This document shows, piece by piece, positions 29,485 through 39,257 of a stretch of 64,000 bases of DNA. Numbering within the stretch: the stretch's first letter is position 1; each line of letters begins with the position of its first letter. Source of the DNA: an uncultured Sinobacteraceae bacterium (GTDB taxonomy: Bacteria; Pseudomonadota; Gammaproteobacteria; Nevskiales; Nevskiaceae); contig CAIJRD010000002.1 in assembly GCA_903822975.1 (NCBI GenBank), positions 496,001-560,000 on the forward strand. The letters are read 5' to 3'. The translations under genes and the position numbers were made by a program. The notes under the pieces are model-generated. The model worked only from the letters and a program-made list of their open reading frames with translations, did not search any database and had not been told where the DNA came from.

Positions 29485-29880
29485 ATGACCCATCGCACCG
29501 CCTCCTGCAGCTGCGGTCAGCTCCGCCTCACTACGAGCGAGGAGCCGCTGCGCGTGTCGGTCTGCCATTGCCTGGCGTGCCAGCGCAGGTCCGGCAGTGT
29601 GTTTGCGGTGCAGGCGCGCTTTCGGCGAGAAGCTGTGCAAATCACCGGCGCGTCGTCGGTGCATGTCCTTACCGGCGATGAGGGCGGCAGGGCTCACTTC
29701 CACTTCTGTCCGCAGTGTGGTGCGACCGTGCATTACCACGCCGAGAGCAAGCCGGAGGAAGTGGCCGTTCCGGTGGGCGCGTTCGCCGATCCCGGATTTC
29801 CAGCGCCTTCATATTCGGTTTATGAAGTGCGCAGGCATGCTTGGGTGGGCTTGCCGGCGAACATCGAGCATTTGGATTGA
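29485..29880 (+). CDS. GFA-family (glutathione-dependent formaldehyde-activating-like) zinc protein
   Basis: 131 residues from ATG 29485 (MTHRTASCSCGQLRL). Zinc-binding cysteines are in CSCG, CHCLACQRRSGS and FCPQCGATVHYH, the standard CENP-V/GFA pattern. Most members have no demonstrated formaldehyde activity. The longer in-frame ORF from 29365 overlaps the cassette gene and is rejected. It marks the first normal-composition gene after the cassettes. Confidence 0.88.
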   Translation: MTHRTASCSCGQLRLTTSEEPLRVSVCHCLACQRRSGSVFAVQARFRREAVQITGASSVHVLTGDEGGRAHFHFCPQCGATVHYHAESKPEEVAVPVGAFADPGFPAPSYSVYEVRRHAWVGLPANIEHLD

Positions 29881-29971
29881 TAATCCATCCGTCCAGCTCG
29901 AAACCTAAGCTTTAGGACAACGCCGCATCACTCGCTTTTTGACTGCGCCCAAACCTGGAACTCAGAAGACC

Positions 29972-30757
29972 GTGACCGAACCCATTCGCTTCGATGATGC
30001 GGCAGCCTACGAACGATACATGGGCAAGTGGAGCCAGCTTGTCGGCGAAACCTTTCTTGATTGGCTCGCGCCGCAGCCCGGTTTGCAATGGCTCGACGTC
30101 GGCTGCGGCAACGGTGCATTCACCGACCTTCTGTTCAAGCGCTGCGCGCCGGCTTCGGTGGATGGCATCGACCCGTCCGAAGCACAACTCGCATTTGCCC
30201 GCACGCGTCCTGGATCGCGCACCGCACGCTTTCGTGCGGGCGATGCAATGACGCAACCATTTGCCGACGATACTTTCGACGCAGCGGTGATGCCGCTGGT
30301 GATCTTCTTTGTTCCAGAGCCGGCCCAGGGCGTTGCCGAAATGGTGCGCGTGGTGCGGCCCGGCGGCTGCGTGAGTGCCTACGCCTGGGACATGATCGGC
30401 GGCGGATTTCCGTACGAGGCCGTGCAGGCGGAATTACGAGCGTTGGGCGTTGTGCCGCTAGTACCGCCAAGCCCCGATGCATCTCGACTGGATGCAATGG
30501 AAAGCCTGTGGACCGGCGCGGGCCTGGATGCGGTGGAGACGCGAGAGATCGTGGTTGGACGCACCTTCGCCGATTTCGACGACTACTGGGCGACCGTGCT
30601 CGGGGGCCCGAGCGTCGCGCAAAAGCTCGCAAAGATGGCACCCGATGAAGTCGCACTGCTGCAATCGCGGCTGCGCGCACGTCTGCCGACGGATCGCGCG
30701 GGCCGCATCACTTATAGTGCCCGCGCCAACGCAGTGAAGGGTCGCGTTCCGGATTGA
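29972..30757 (+). CDS. Class I SAM-dependent methyltransferase
   Basis: 261 residues from GTG 29972 (MTEPIRFDDAAAYERYMGKWS), with TTG 29939 as alternative. SAM motif LDVGCGNGAF, acidic residue in VDGIDPSEAQL, and FDAAVMPLVIFFVPEP / VVRPGGCVSAYAWD. The YERYMGKWS start is typical of UbiE/COQ5-like small-molecule methyltransferases. Substrate unknown. It stands 214 bp after the Gfa-like gene start region, same strand. Confidence 0.85.
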   Translation: MTEPIRFDDAAAYERYMGKWSQLVGETFLDWLAPQPGLQWLDVGCGNGAFTDLLFKRCAPASVDGIDPSEAQLAFARTRPGSRTARFRAGDAMTQPFADDTFDAAVMPLVIFFVPEPAQGVAEMVRVVRPGGCVSAYAWDMIGGGFPYEAVQAELRALGVVPLVPPSPDASRLDAMESLWTGAGLDAVETREIVVGRTFADFDDYWATVLGGPSVAQKLAKMAPDEVALLQSRLRARLPTDRAGRITYSARANAVKGRVPD

Positions 30758-30880
30758 TTGCGTCGTTGCGGGCCGCGACCGAATCGAGCACCAATAAAAA
30801 TCAACCGCGAGCGATGCGGCATCGAAGGCATACGCAAGCGCACCGCGCCACAAATAACTACAAATGAGGACTCGCAACCG

Positions 30881-31810
30881 ATGAGCGACATCATCCTGCA
30901 TCACTACGCCAGCTCACCCTACAGCGAAAAAATCCGCGCGATTCTCGGCTACAAGCAGCTGCACTGGAAGTCGGTGCGCACGCCGTCGATCCTGCCGAAA
31001 CCCGATGTCGTTGCGCTCACCGGCGGTTATCGCAAGGCGCCGGTGATGCAGATCGGTCGCGATATCTATTGCGACACCGCACTGATGGCGCGCGTGATCG
31101 ATCGCCTGCATCCGCAGCCGCCGTTGATGCCTTCGGCGCAACGCGCAAGCCTCGCCGCCTTCACACAACTTGAGCAGACACTGTTCTTTGCAGCGGTTCC
31201 GGTGGTATTTCAACCGGCTGGGCTGAAGGTGGTGATGGAGCGCCTCGGCGCCGACGTGTTCGAGAAATTCGGCCGCGACCGCGCAGCACTCTTCACCGGC
31301 GGCAATGCGCCGCGACCCGACGCCGAGTTTTCGAAAATCCACTTTCTGCCGCTGATGAACGCGCTCGATCTGCAACTCGCGCACTGCAGGTTCCTGCTCG
31401 GCGATGCGCCGACACTGGCGGATTTCGTCTGCTGGCATCCGGTGTGGTTCGTGCTCTCGAACGCAGGCGTCGCCGACAAGCTCGCGGCCTTCAAGCATCT
31501 GCTGGCCTGGGCCGAGCGCATCCGCGCGCTCGGTCACGGCACGCCGAGCGAACTCAGCTCCGGTGACGCGATCGAAATCGCCCGCACCACCACGACTGCG
31601 CAAGCCTTCGACGGCCCGCTGCTGGAACCGGAGAAACTGAAAATCGGTCAGCGAGTCAGCGTCAGCGCCACCGACTACGGCTGCGACGCCGTCACCGGAA
31701 CACTCCTGCACGCCTCGGTGTTCGAACTGGCGATCAAGCGCAACGACGAACGTGCCGGCGACGTCATCGTGCATTTTCCGCGACAGGGATTCCGCGTGGT
31801 TGCCGCTTAA
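30881..31810 (+). CDS. Glutathione S-transferase family protein
   Basis: 309 residues from ATG 30881, preceded by GAGGA. The N-terminal thioredoxin-like domain starts IILHHYASSPYSEKIRAILGY, with the SPYSEK active-site region, and has KAPVMQIG (cis-Pro) and DTALMARVID. A helical GST C domain follows. The C-terminal 80 residues extend beyond a minimal GST and look beta-rich (GQRVSVSATDYGCDAVTG), a feature of some environmental GSTs. Reaction unknown. Confidence 0.85.
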   Translation: MSDIILHHYASSPYSEKIRAILGYKQLHWKSVRTPSILPKPDVVALTGGYRKAPVMQIGRDIYCDTALMARVIDRLHPQPPLMPSAQRASLAAFTQLEQTLFFAAVPVVFQPAGLKVVMERLGADVFEKFGRDRAALFTGGNAPRPDAEFSKIHFLPLMNALDLQLAHCRFLLGDAPTLADFVCWHPVWFVLSNAGVADKLAAFKHLLAWAERIRALGHGTPSELSSGDAIEIARTTTTAQAFDGPLLEPEKLKIGQRVSVSATDYGCDAVTGTLLHASVFELAIKRNDERAGDVIVHFPRQGFRVVAA

Positions 31811-31864
31811 ATCGGCGCGTTCGCAAAGCAAGCCGAGCCGTTCGATGTCGGCTCGTTGGCTGCG

Positions 31865-32776
31865 CTATTCAGCTGTCGGCGGCAAAGGTTTTGGCGCGCG
31901 GTTGTAAAGCACGATCAACACGACGCCGCCCAACACCAGACCGATCGCCAGAAGGTCTGTGCGCCCGAAGTGCTCGTTGCCGAGCAGCAGCCCGAGCAGA
32001 ACGGCGACGACCGGATTGGCGTAGGCATAGCTGGTCGCCAGCGCAGCGCTGACGTTCTGCACCAGGAACATGTAGGCGCTGAACGCGACCAGGCTGCCGA
32101 AGATCGATAAGTACAGCAGCGCGGCGATCGCCTTCGGTGGTGCTTCGAGCTGCCAGGATTCTCCGGCGATGGCACTCCCGATCATGAAGACGACGCCAGC
32201 ACTGAGCATTTGGGCTGCGCTGCTCATCAGGCCCTGCGGCAAATCCAAGCGCCGACTCCACACCGAACCAAACGCCCAGGTCGCGGGTGCCAGAACCAGC
32301 AGCAGCGCGGCGAGCGGATTCGCTGCAAAATCGCCACCGAGATTCAGCACGACAATACCGGCGAAGCCGACCACCAGCCCGATCCATTGCAATCGCTGCG
32401 GCCATACGCCCCAGACTCCGGCGAACAAGCTTGCCCACAGCGGCACCGTCGCCACCGCCGTCGCGGCCAGGCCGGAGCCGACCGAGCGCTCGGCCCAGAC
32501 CACCGCGCCGTTGCCGATGTTCAACAGCAGGAAGCCGATGACGACGGAGTTGCGCCATTGCCGCAGGCTTGGCGACGGGTAGCCGCGCATGCGCAGGATC
32601 GCGAACAGCACCAGACCGGCGAAGCAGAACCGCAGGCCCGGGAAAAACAGCGGCGCATAGCCCTGCAATGCGAAGCGGATCGCCAGATAGGTTGAACCCC
32701 AGACCAGATAGACCGCCACCAGCGCAGCAAACACCAGCAGCGGCGCGGCGCTTCGTCCGGGTGATTGGGCTTGCAT
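31865..32776 (-). CDS. EamA (drug/metabolite transporter) family permease
   Basis: 303 residues from ATG 32776, with AGGAG 11 bases upstream. Ten predicted membrane segments in two EamA repeats (VYLVWGSTYLAIRFAL in the first, SAYMFLVQNVSAALATSYAYANPVVAVLLG in the second, shown here as motif regions). Likely an exporter of amino acids or other metabolites; substrate unknown. Divergent from the DUF1993 gene. Confidence 0.88.
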   Translation of the reverse strand: MQAQSPGRSAAPLLVFAALVAVYLVWGSTYLAIRFALQGYAPLFFPGLRFCFAGLVLFAILRMRGYPSPSLRQWRNSVVIGFLLLNIGNGAVVWAERSVGSGLAATAVATVPLWASLFAGVWGVWPQRLQWIGLVVGFAGIVVLNLGGDFAANPLAALLLVLAPATWAFGSVWSRRLDLPQGLMSSAAQMLSAGVVFMIGSAIAGESWQLEAPPKAIAALLYLSIFGSLVAFSAYMFLVQNVSAALATSYAYANPVVAVLLGLLLGNEHFGRTDLLAIGLVLGGVVLIVLYNRAPKPLPPTAE

Positions 32777-33002
32777 CGGAACAGCACTCCTGCCAGCGCG
32801 CGGACTCGGCATACGCTGCATTCAGGCAGCGAAACGCAGACGCGAACGGCGCGCACAAATTCGGGGGCGCATGTTAGCTGCTTGCGCCGCGGTTCGCAGC
32901 CGCGTGCGATTGCGCCCGGCGCGCGAAACGCCGTCCAATCGGCTAGATTGGCGCCGCGTTTTATCCGTCAGTAAACCAATAACCCTAATCGAGGAGCGCT
33001 CA

Positions 33003-33509
33003 ATGACGATTTCGATGTATCAGGCTTCGGTCCCCAGCTTCATCCGCACGCTGGAAAATCTCAGCGTGATTCTGGCCAAGGGCGCCGCCCACGCCGAGGC
33101 GAAGAAGATCGAGCCGAACGCATTGCTGGGAGCTCGACTGTTCCCGGACATGTTCGCGCTGACGCGCCAGGTGCAGATCGCCACCGACATGGTCAAGAAC
33201 GGCGCATCGCGTCTGGCCGGCGTCGAGCCGCCCAAGTTCGAGGACACCGAAACCACCTTCGCCGAACTCGAAGCACGCCTGCGCAAGACCGTGGACTACC
33301 TGAAGACGCTGAAGCCCGAGCAGATCGATGGCTCGGAGACGCGCGCGATCACTTTGAAGTTTCCGAACGGCAGCATGGACTTCCAGGGAATGCCCTACCT
33401 GATCGGCTTCGTGCTACCGAATCTGTACTTCCATGCCACCACCGCTTACAACATTCTGCGCCATAACGGCGTTGAACTCGGCAAGATGGATTTCATCGGT
33501 AAGCCGTAA
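33003..33509 (+). CDS. DUF1993 family protein
   Basis: 168 residues from ATG 33003 with GAGGAG before it. It starts MTISMYQASVPSFIRTL and ends with YFHATTAYNILRHNGVELGK-type sequence, both typical of DUF1993, an all-helical DinB-like fold. Biochemical role unknown. A conserved His in FHATTAY could bind metal by analogy with DinB folds, which is inference. Confidence 0.9.
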   Translation: MTISMYQASVPSFIRTLENLSVILAKGAAHAEAKKIEPNALLGARLFPDMFALTRQVQIATDMVKNGASRLAGVEPPKFEDTETTFAELEARLRKTVDYLKTLKPEQIDGSETRAITLKFPNGSMDFQGMPYLIGFVLPNLYFHATTAYNILRHNGVELGKMDFIGKP

Positions 33510-33537
33510 GCGACGCGCTCAGGTCGCCTAAAAGGGC

Positions 33538-33597
33538 GCCTGAATGCAGGCCTGAATGCAGGCCTGAATGAACGCCTGAACGGACGCTTGATTGGAG
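33538..33597. repeat. Five 12-bp tandem repeats between convergent genes
   Basis: Units start at 33538, 33550, 33562, 33574 and 33586, consensus GCCTGAATGCAG. The first two are identical; later ones diverge progressively. The array fills most of the 92 bp between the DUF1993 and YaeQ stop codons. Confidence 0.88.
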
Positions 33598-33601
33598 TGC
33601 G

Positions 33602-34138
33602 CTACGTGCGCAGCGTGGCGCACTCCAGCTGTACGGTCCGGCTCGCATCGCTGAGCCAGATCTGCTGTTCCTGAATCGTGCATTGCAGCGTCATGCTGCG
33701 TTCGGCCAGTGCAGCCAGTGCGGTGTCGCCGATCCGCGTAAAGCGCCGTACGGTGAGGTTCTTTGCACGCGCCAGCTGCGGCTCGGCCAGCGCCCACCAC
33801 GGTGCGGCCGCATTGTTGAAGCCATAGACGTAGACCTGTCGCGCGCGACCACAGGCTTTGAGTAGATTCTTTTCGTCGGGCTGACCGAGTTCGATCCATT
33901 CCTCGATGAGTCCGGTCAAATCCTTGCGCCAGAGGTCCGGCTCGTCGGGATCACTGAGTCCCTTGCCGAACTGCAGGTACTCGTGCGCGTGCAGCGCGAA
34001 CACCAGCAGGCGAACCATCATGCGCTCGTCGGTTTCCGATGGATGACGTGCGAGCGTCAGCGCATGGTCGCCGTAATAGCCGCGATCCATGTCGGCGATC
34101 GACAGCGTCGCTTTGAAGATGGTTGCTTTGAGCGCCAT
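33602..34138 (-). CDS. yaeQ: YaeQ family protein
   Basis: 178 residues from ATG 34138 (MALKATIFKATLSIADMDRGYY). Strong family landmarks: HALTLARHPSETDERMMVRLL, DEPDLWRKDLTG, WIELGQPDEK and CGRARQVYVYGF. YaeQ has a PD-(D/E)XK nuclease-like fold; its cellular job is unsettled. The ORF could begin at 34201 but the family N terminus is at 34138. Confidence 0.95.
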   Translation of the reverse strand: MALKATIFKATLSIADMDRGYYGDHALTLARHPSETDERMMVRLLVFALHAHEYLQFGKGLSDPDEPDLWRKDLTGLIEEWIELGQPDEKNLLKACGRARQVYVYGFNNAAAPWWALAEPQLARAKNLTVRRFTRIGDTALAALAERSMTLQCTIQEQQIWLSDASRTVQLECATLRT

Positions 34139-34368
34139 GGCTTTATCGAAAGTGGATTGAACTTCGGAACAGGTTCGCAGTATCGCGAGCGGTCGGTGCA
34201 TCAGCGTGCAGCTATGCCGCCACTCAATGTATTCGCGACCTTCGCAACTGCATGCTTGATGTTGTGAGGCGGTGACATCCTGCGGTCGCGAACGCGTAGG
34301 TTCGTCGGGGTGACGCGATGCGCCGGTTCACGCGTGGCAGCGCCAAGGCGACGCCGCGCGTGCCGGTT

Positions 34369-35454
34369 TCAGATCTTTGGCGTGGGCGATACGACGTCGC
34401 CGTTCTGCGCACGGTTGCGCAGGTAATGATCCATCAACACCAGCGCCACCATCGCCTCGGCGATCGGCGTTGCGCGAATGCCCACGCAGGGATCGTGGCG
34501 ACCGGTCGTGCGCATCTCGGTGGCCTGGCCGTCGGCGTCGATGGTTTTGCCCGGAATGGTGATGCTCGACGTCGGCTTCAGCGCGATCGAGCAGCGCAGG
34601 TTCTGGCCGGTGGAAATGCCGCCGGCAGTGCCGCCGGAATGGTTCGCAAGGAAACCTTCCGGCGTCATCTCGTCGCGCGCCTCGCTGCCGCGCTGCGAGA
34701 CGACGGCGAAGCCATCACCGATTTCCACCGCCTTCACGGCGTTGATGCTCATCAGCGCGTAGGCCAGATCGGCATCGAGTCGGTCGTAGACCGGTTCGCC
34801 AAGACCCGGCGGCACGCCGCTGGCTTCGACGTTGATGCGTGCGCCAACCGAATCGCCGTCGCGGCGCAGCTGCGTCAGATAGGCCTCGAGTTCGTCCATT
34901 CGCGTTACATCGCCGCAGAAGAACGGATTCTGTTCGACTTGCGCCCAATCCTTCAAAGCCAGTTCGAGCGGACCGATCTGCGCGCAATAGCCGCGCACTT
35001 CGGTGCCGAGTCTTTCGCGCAGATATTTCTTCGCAATCGCCGCCGCGGCCACGCGCACCGCCGTTTCGCGCGCGGAAGAACGACCGCCGCCGCGCGGATC
35101 GCGCCGACCGTATTTCTGCACGTAGGCGTAGTCGGCATGATTCGGCCGGAACACGTCCTTGATCTTGTCGTAGTCGTACGAGCGCTGGTCGGTGTTCTCG
35201 ATCAGCAGCGCGATCGGTGTCCCGGTGGTTTCGCCCTCGTACACACCCGACAGGATGCGCACCTGGTCCGCCTCCTTGCGCTGGGTGACGAACTTCGACG
35301 TGCCCGGCTTGCGCCGATCGAGTTCCGGCTGAATGTCGGACTCGCTCAAGCGCAGACCCGGCGGACAGCCGTCGACCACGCAGCCGATCGCCGGCCCGTG
35401 CGACTCGCCGAAGCTGGTAACGCAAAACAGCTTTCCGATGGTGTTGCCCGACAT
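34369..35454 (-). CDS. aroC: Chorismate synthase
   Basis: 361 residues starting [20 protein letters not shown]. Signatures include [18 protein letters not shown] substrate loop, [22 protein letters not shown] region and [17 protein letters not shown]. It makes chorismate from EPSP using reduced FMN and feeds the trp genes elsewhere in the window. The prmB gene lies upstream on the same strand, 127 bp away. Confidence 0.97.
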   Translation of the reverse strand: MSGNTIGKLFCVTSFGESHGPAIGCVVDGCPPGLRLSESDIQPELDRRKPGTSKFVTQRKEADQVRILSGVYEGETTGTPIALLIENTDQRSYDYDKIKDVFRPNHADYAYVQKYGRRDPRGGGRSSARETAVRVAAAAIAKKYLRERLGTEVRGYCAQIGPLELALKDWAQVEQNPFFCGDVTRMDELEAYLTQLRRDGDSVGARINVEASGVPPGLGEPVYDRLDADLAYALMSINAVKAVEIGDGFAVVSQRGSEARDEMTPEGFLANHSGGTAGGISTGQNLRCSIALKPTSSITIPGKTIDADGQATEMRTTGRHDPCVGIRATPIAEAMVALVLMDHYLRNRAQNGDVVSPTPKI

Positions 35455-35581
35455 GATTCAACCTTGTTGCAATGGACGGTGCCGCCGCTTCCGACCGCTT
35501 TTCCGTCAAATTCCGTCAATAACTTGACTCGGAGACTGTGCAAACCGCCGTGAAGACGGTTTGCCGACGCCGCGTCGATCG

Positions 35582-36520
35582 CTACTTTCTGCTTTTTTTG
35601 GCTGGTGCGCGCCGCCGCTCGTTCCAGCCGATCAATTCTTCGCGGCTGATGACGAACACACCGTCACCGCCATTGGCGAACTCCGGCCAGGACACCGGAA
35701 TCTTTGGAAAGCGTGCATCGAACTCGTCCTGCGATCCCCCGATCTCACACACGAGCGTGCCCCCGGCGCGCAAATGCGTGGGTGCTTCGGCCAGGATGCG
35801 CGCGACGATGTCCATACCATCGACCCCGGCTTCGAGCGCGCGCCGCGGCTCGTGGCGATACTCCGGCGACAGCGCCGCCCATTCGGCGAACGGCACATAG
35901 GGCGGATTGGTCACGATCAGGTCGAAGTGTCGGCCGGCCAGCGGCTTGAACAGATCGCCCGAAACGATGCTCACCTGACGTTCGAGGCCGTGCCGATGCA
36001 CGTTGCGCGCGGCCACCTGCAGCGCGTGTGCGTCAAGCTCCGCCAGATCCACGCTTGCGTCCGGAAACGCGAGCGCACAGGCAATACCGATGCAACCGCT
36101 GCCGCTGCACAGGTCCAAAATCGAACCCGGCGCATCGGAAATCCACGGCTGGAATCCCTCGGCGATCATCTCGGCAATCGGCGAACGTGGAATCAGCACG
36201 CGTTCGTCGACATGGAACGGCAGGCCGGCGAACCAGGCCTCGCCGGTCAGGTACGGTGCCGGCTTGCGTGTCAGCACGCGACGTCGCAGCAGTTCGGTCA
36301 CGGCGATGCGTTCACTGTCGGTGACGTTTGCCTCGAGATAGACCGTCGGCAGGTCGAGCGGCAGCTGCAGTTGCCACAACACGAGGTGGAAGGCCTCGTC
36401 GAGCGCATTTTCGCTGCCGTGACCGAAGCTCAGACCCGCGCGCGCGAATTCGGAGGCGCCCCAACGCACGAGGTCGCGCACGGTGCGCAGGGCTTGCAGC
36501 TCGGAAACGGGGTCGGTCAT
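35582..36520 (-). CDS. prmB: 50S ribosomal protein L3 glutamine methyltransferase
   Basis: 312 residues from ATG 36520 (MTDPVSELQALRTVRDLVRW). SAM motif ILDLCSGSGCIGI and catalytic NPPY in LIVTNPPYVPFAEW. The N-terminal helical substrate domain and the IPRSPIAEMI segment separate PrmB from PrmC. prmB next to aroC is widespread in gammaproteobacteria. Confidence 0.95.
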   Translation of the reverse strand: MTDPVSELQALRTVRDLVRWGASEFARAGLSFGHGSENALDEAFHLVLWQLQLPLDLPTVYLEANVTDSERIAVTELLRRRVLTRKPAPYLTGEAWFAGLPFHVDERVLIPRSPIAEMIAEGFQPWISDAPGSILDLCSGSGCIGIACALAFPDASVDLAELDAHALQVAARNVHRHGLERQVSIVSGDLFKPLAGRHFDLIVTNPPYVPFAEWAALSPEYRHEPRRALEAGVDGMDIVARILAEAPTHLRAGGTLVCEIGGSQDEFDARFPKIPVSWPEFANGGDGVFVISREELIGWNERRRAPAKKSRK

Positions 36521-36595
36521 GCGTTGCGGGTCGGGGTTTTTCTTTACAGTATGCGGCCCGGGCGACACCGTTGCCACGCACCCACGGAGAGTTGC

Positions 36596-37216
36596 TTGCA
36601 GAATCGCAGATTGTTGGTGGCCATGATCGCGGTAATCGCAGTCGTGGCGGGCGCACTGGCCAGCCTCATCATGTTGAAGCAGTCGACCACCGAAATTGCG
36701 TCCGGCACGCTGCTGCCGCAACCGCGCGCGATCGCCGACTTCAGTCTCAACGCAGCCGATGGCCGCACATTTACCAAGGCTGATTTCACCGGTCACTGGA
36801 CCATCGTCTTCGCCGGCTACACGTTCTGCCCCGACGTGTGCCCGACCACGCTGACGGACCTGACGGCGGTTATCAAGCAACTCGGGCCGGACGACGCCAA
36901 GAAGCTGCAAGTGCTGTTCGTATCGGTCGACCCGGAACGCGATATGCCGGAGCGGCTCGCCAAATACGTGCATTACTTCAGTCCCGATTTTCGCGCGGCC
37001 ACGGGCGATGTCGCCGCGCTCGAAAAACTGGGCACCAGTCTCGGTTTCGTGTTCATGAAAGTGCCCGGCGCAACTCCGACCAGCTATCTGATGGACCACT
37101 CGGCGGCGCTGATGCTGGTCAACCCGAAAGCCGAACTGGCGGGCTTTCTAACGCCGCCGTTCAAGGCCGACGCGATCGCCGACGATCTGCGTCCGCTGCT
37201 GCAACGAGATCACTGA
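36596..37216 (+). CDS. SCO1/SenC/PrrC family thioredoxin-fold copper protein
   Basis: 206 residues from TTG 36596, preceded by GGAGAG. One N-terminal membrane anchor (LLVAMIAVIAVVAGALASLIM), then a thioredoxin fold with copper ligands Cys78 and Cys82 (FCPDVCP) and a later histidine in LMDHSAALML. Such proteins deliver copper to cytochrome oxidase CuA or act as periplasmic reductases. No oxidase gene is in the window. It overlaps psd by one base (TGATG). Confidence 0.9.
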   Translation: MQNRRLLVAMIAVIAVVAGALASLIMLKQSTTEIASGTLLPQPRAIADFSLNAADGRTFTKADFTGHWTIVFAGYTFCPDVCPTTLTDLTAVIKQLGPDDAKKLQVLFVSVDPERDMPERLAKYVHYFSPDFRAATGDVAALEKLGTSLGFVFMKVPGATPTSYLMDHSAALMLVNPKAELAGFLTPPFKADAIADDLRPLLQRDH

Positions 37217-38109
37217 TGTCCGAGTTCGAAGCCACGACCGGAGATCGCGCGTTTGCCCTGCTGCAGCAGTGTCTGCCGACGCGCGCGTTCTCGGCGCTGA
37301 TGTACCGCGTGGCCGAATGGCGCAATCCGCGGTTCAAACGGGCGCTGATTTCCTGGTTCATGCGCAGCTACCGCATCGATCTCGGTGAGGCCGAATTCGA
37401 GCGCGCGGAGAGCTATGACAGCTTCAACCAGTTTTTCACGCGCGCGCTGAAATCCGACGCGCGGCCGCAGCCGCAAGATGCGCTACTCCTGTCGAGCCCG
37501 GTTGACGGCACGATGAGCCAGTTCGGCACGATTCGGGACGGCGCGCTGATCCAGGCTAAGGGCCGCGACTATACGGTCGCCGAACTGTTGGCCGACGACG
37601 AACTCGCTGCCCGCTTCTGGGACGGCAGCTTTTGCACGATCTATCTGGCACCGCACAACTATCATCGGGTGCACATGCCCTTCGGCGGGCGCTTGACGCG
37701 TTGGAGCTACATTCCGGGCCGCTTGTTCAGCGTCAACCCGAGTACCGCGCGCGCACTGCCCAAACTGTTCGCCCGCAACGAACGCATGGTCGCCTGCTTC
37801 CAAACCGACTTTGGGCCGATGGCGGTAGTGATGGTCGGTGCAATGATCGTCGGGGGTATCGAGACCGTCTGGGGCGGTCGCATCACGCCGCCGCACCGGC
37901 GCGATCCGGAGCCGCTGGTGTATCAGCCGATGCAGCCGCTGGACCTCGCACGTGGCGAAGAACTCGGACGCTTCCATCTCGGCTCGACGGTGATTCTGCT
38001 GGCGCCGGCCGGCGCCTTGCGCTGGCTGCCGCAGCTCGCCGCCGGCGCCGGTCTGCGTCTGGGCGAGCCACTCGCCGCCACGCCGCCGAAAAACAACGTC
38101 GTCGCATGA
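37216..38109 (+). CDS. psd: Phosphatidylserine decarboxylase proenzyme
   Basis: 297 residues. It makes phosphatidylethanolamine. LSSPVDGTMSQFG, APHNYHRVHMPFGG and the self-cleavage site LGST (in GRFHLGSTVILL) are present; the serine becomes the pyruvoyl group. Inner-membrane associated. Start and stop overlap the neighbours, so SCO1-psd-moxR is one translationally coupled unit. Confidence 0.96.
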   Translation: MSEFEATTGDRAFALLQQCLPTRAFSALMYRVAEWRNPRFKRALISWFMRSYRIDLGEAEFERAESYDSFNQFFTRALKSDARPQPQDALLLSSPVDGTMSQFGTIRDGALIQAKGRDYTVAELLADDELAARFWDGSFCTIYLAPHNYHRVHMPFGGRLTRWSYIPGRLFSVNPSTARALPKLFARNERMVACFQTDFGPMAVVMVGAMIVGGIETVWGGRITPPHRRDPEPLVYQPMQPLDLARGEELGRFHLGSTVILLAPAGALRWLPQLAAGAGLRLGEPLAATPPKNNVVA

Positions 38110-39014
38110 CGCCGCAACTGCAAACCGCCTTCGATGCGCTGTCCGGCATCGTGCTCGGCAAGGATCGTCAACTGCGGCTGGCGGTGGCCTGCCTGCTCGC
38201 GCGCGGTCACCTGTTGATCGAGGACATCCCCGGTGTCGGCAAGACCACGCTAGCTTTGGCACTGGCCAAGGTCTTTGGTCTGCACTTTCAGCGTGTGCAA
38301 TTCACCAGTGACCTGCTGCCTGCGGACATCCTCGGCGTATCCATTTACGAGCCCGCCACCGGCGCGTTCCGCTTTCATCCAGGCCCGATTTTCGCGCAGG
38401 TCGTACTCGCCGATGAAATCAACCGCGCCAGCCCGAAGACGCAAAGCGCGTTGCTGGAAGCGATGGAAGAGCGGCAAGTGACGTCGGAGGCTGCGACGCG
38501 CGCGCTGCCGGAACCGTTTTTTGTCGTCGCCACGCAAAATCCCAGTGAGCAGATCGGCACGTTTGCCCTGCCGGAGTCGCAACTGGATCGGTTTCTGATG
38601 CGCATTTCGCTGGGTTATCCGTCCGCTGCGGCGGAGCGCCGTTTGCTGCTGGAGAGCGAGCGCCGCGACCTGCTGGCGACGACGCCGGCGGCGCTCGAAC
38701 CTGAGCATCTGCTGGCGCTGCAGTCGCGTGTCCAGAACATCCGAACCGCGCCAGCGCTGATCGATTATCTGATGGCGCTGATTGAGGCGACGCGGCGGCA
38801 TCCGCAGTTGCGTCAGGGTTTGTCGCCGCGGGCAGGTCTGGCACTGCGGCGCTGCGCGCAAGCCTGGGCGCTGTTGCACGGACGTACCGGCGTAATTCCC
38901 GAAGACGTACAGGCAGTGTTCGTCGGCGTCGCCGGCCACCGCCTTGCGGCAGCCGAGCGCGATCGGGCTCAACCGATCGCAGACGAAATCCTGGCAAGCG
39001 TCGCGATCCCCTAG
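38106..39014 (+). CDS. MoxR-family AAA+ ATPase
   Basis: 302 residues. Walker A IPGVGKTTLALALA (about residues 41-54), Walker B VVLADEINRA, sensor VATQNPSEQ. MoxR ATPases act as chaperones, usually with DUF58 and vWA partners encoded next door. No such partner follows here; the next gene is a PAP2 phosphatase 243 bp away. The ATG overlaps psd (ATGA). Confidence 0.93.
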   Translation: MTPQLQTAFDALSGIVLGKDRQLRLAVACLLARGHLLIEDIPGVGKTTLALALAKVFGLHFQRVQFTSDLLPADILGVSIYEPATGAFRFHPGPIFAQVVLADEINRASPKTQSALLEAMEERQVTSEAATRALPEPFFVVATQNPSEQIGTFALPESQLDRFLMRISLGYPSAAAERRLLLESERRDLLATTPAALEPEHLLALQSRVQNIRTAPALIDYLMALIEATRRHPQLRQGLSPRAGLALRRCAQAWALLHGRTGVIPEDVQAVFVGVAGHRLAAAERDRAQPIADEILASVAIP

Positions 39015-39257
39015 CTCGGCAATCGATTTTGCGGCGCCAAGAATGCGCGCCGATAGCCGCAATTGCCAACGACAGAATGCGGCAAATCCTGCCACTTTTC
39101 CGGCTTTTACGACACAAAGCTCGGAAGCGCTTTCAATTCCGCCAATGAATCGGTAACGTCAGTACCAGGGACGACGCACGATCCTTGCGGTGGACTTGCC
39201 AGACGGTTCGCTGCCGCACGTGACTTGCGCTGACAAGCAACTACCCTAGCGGCATCA

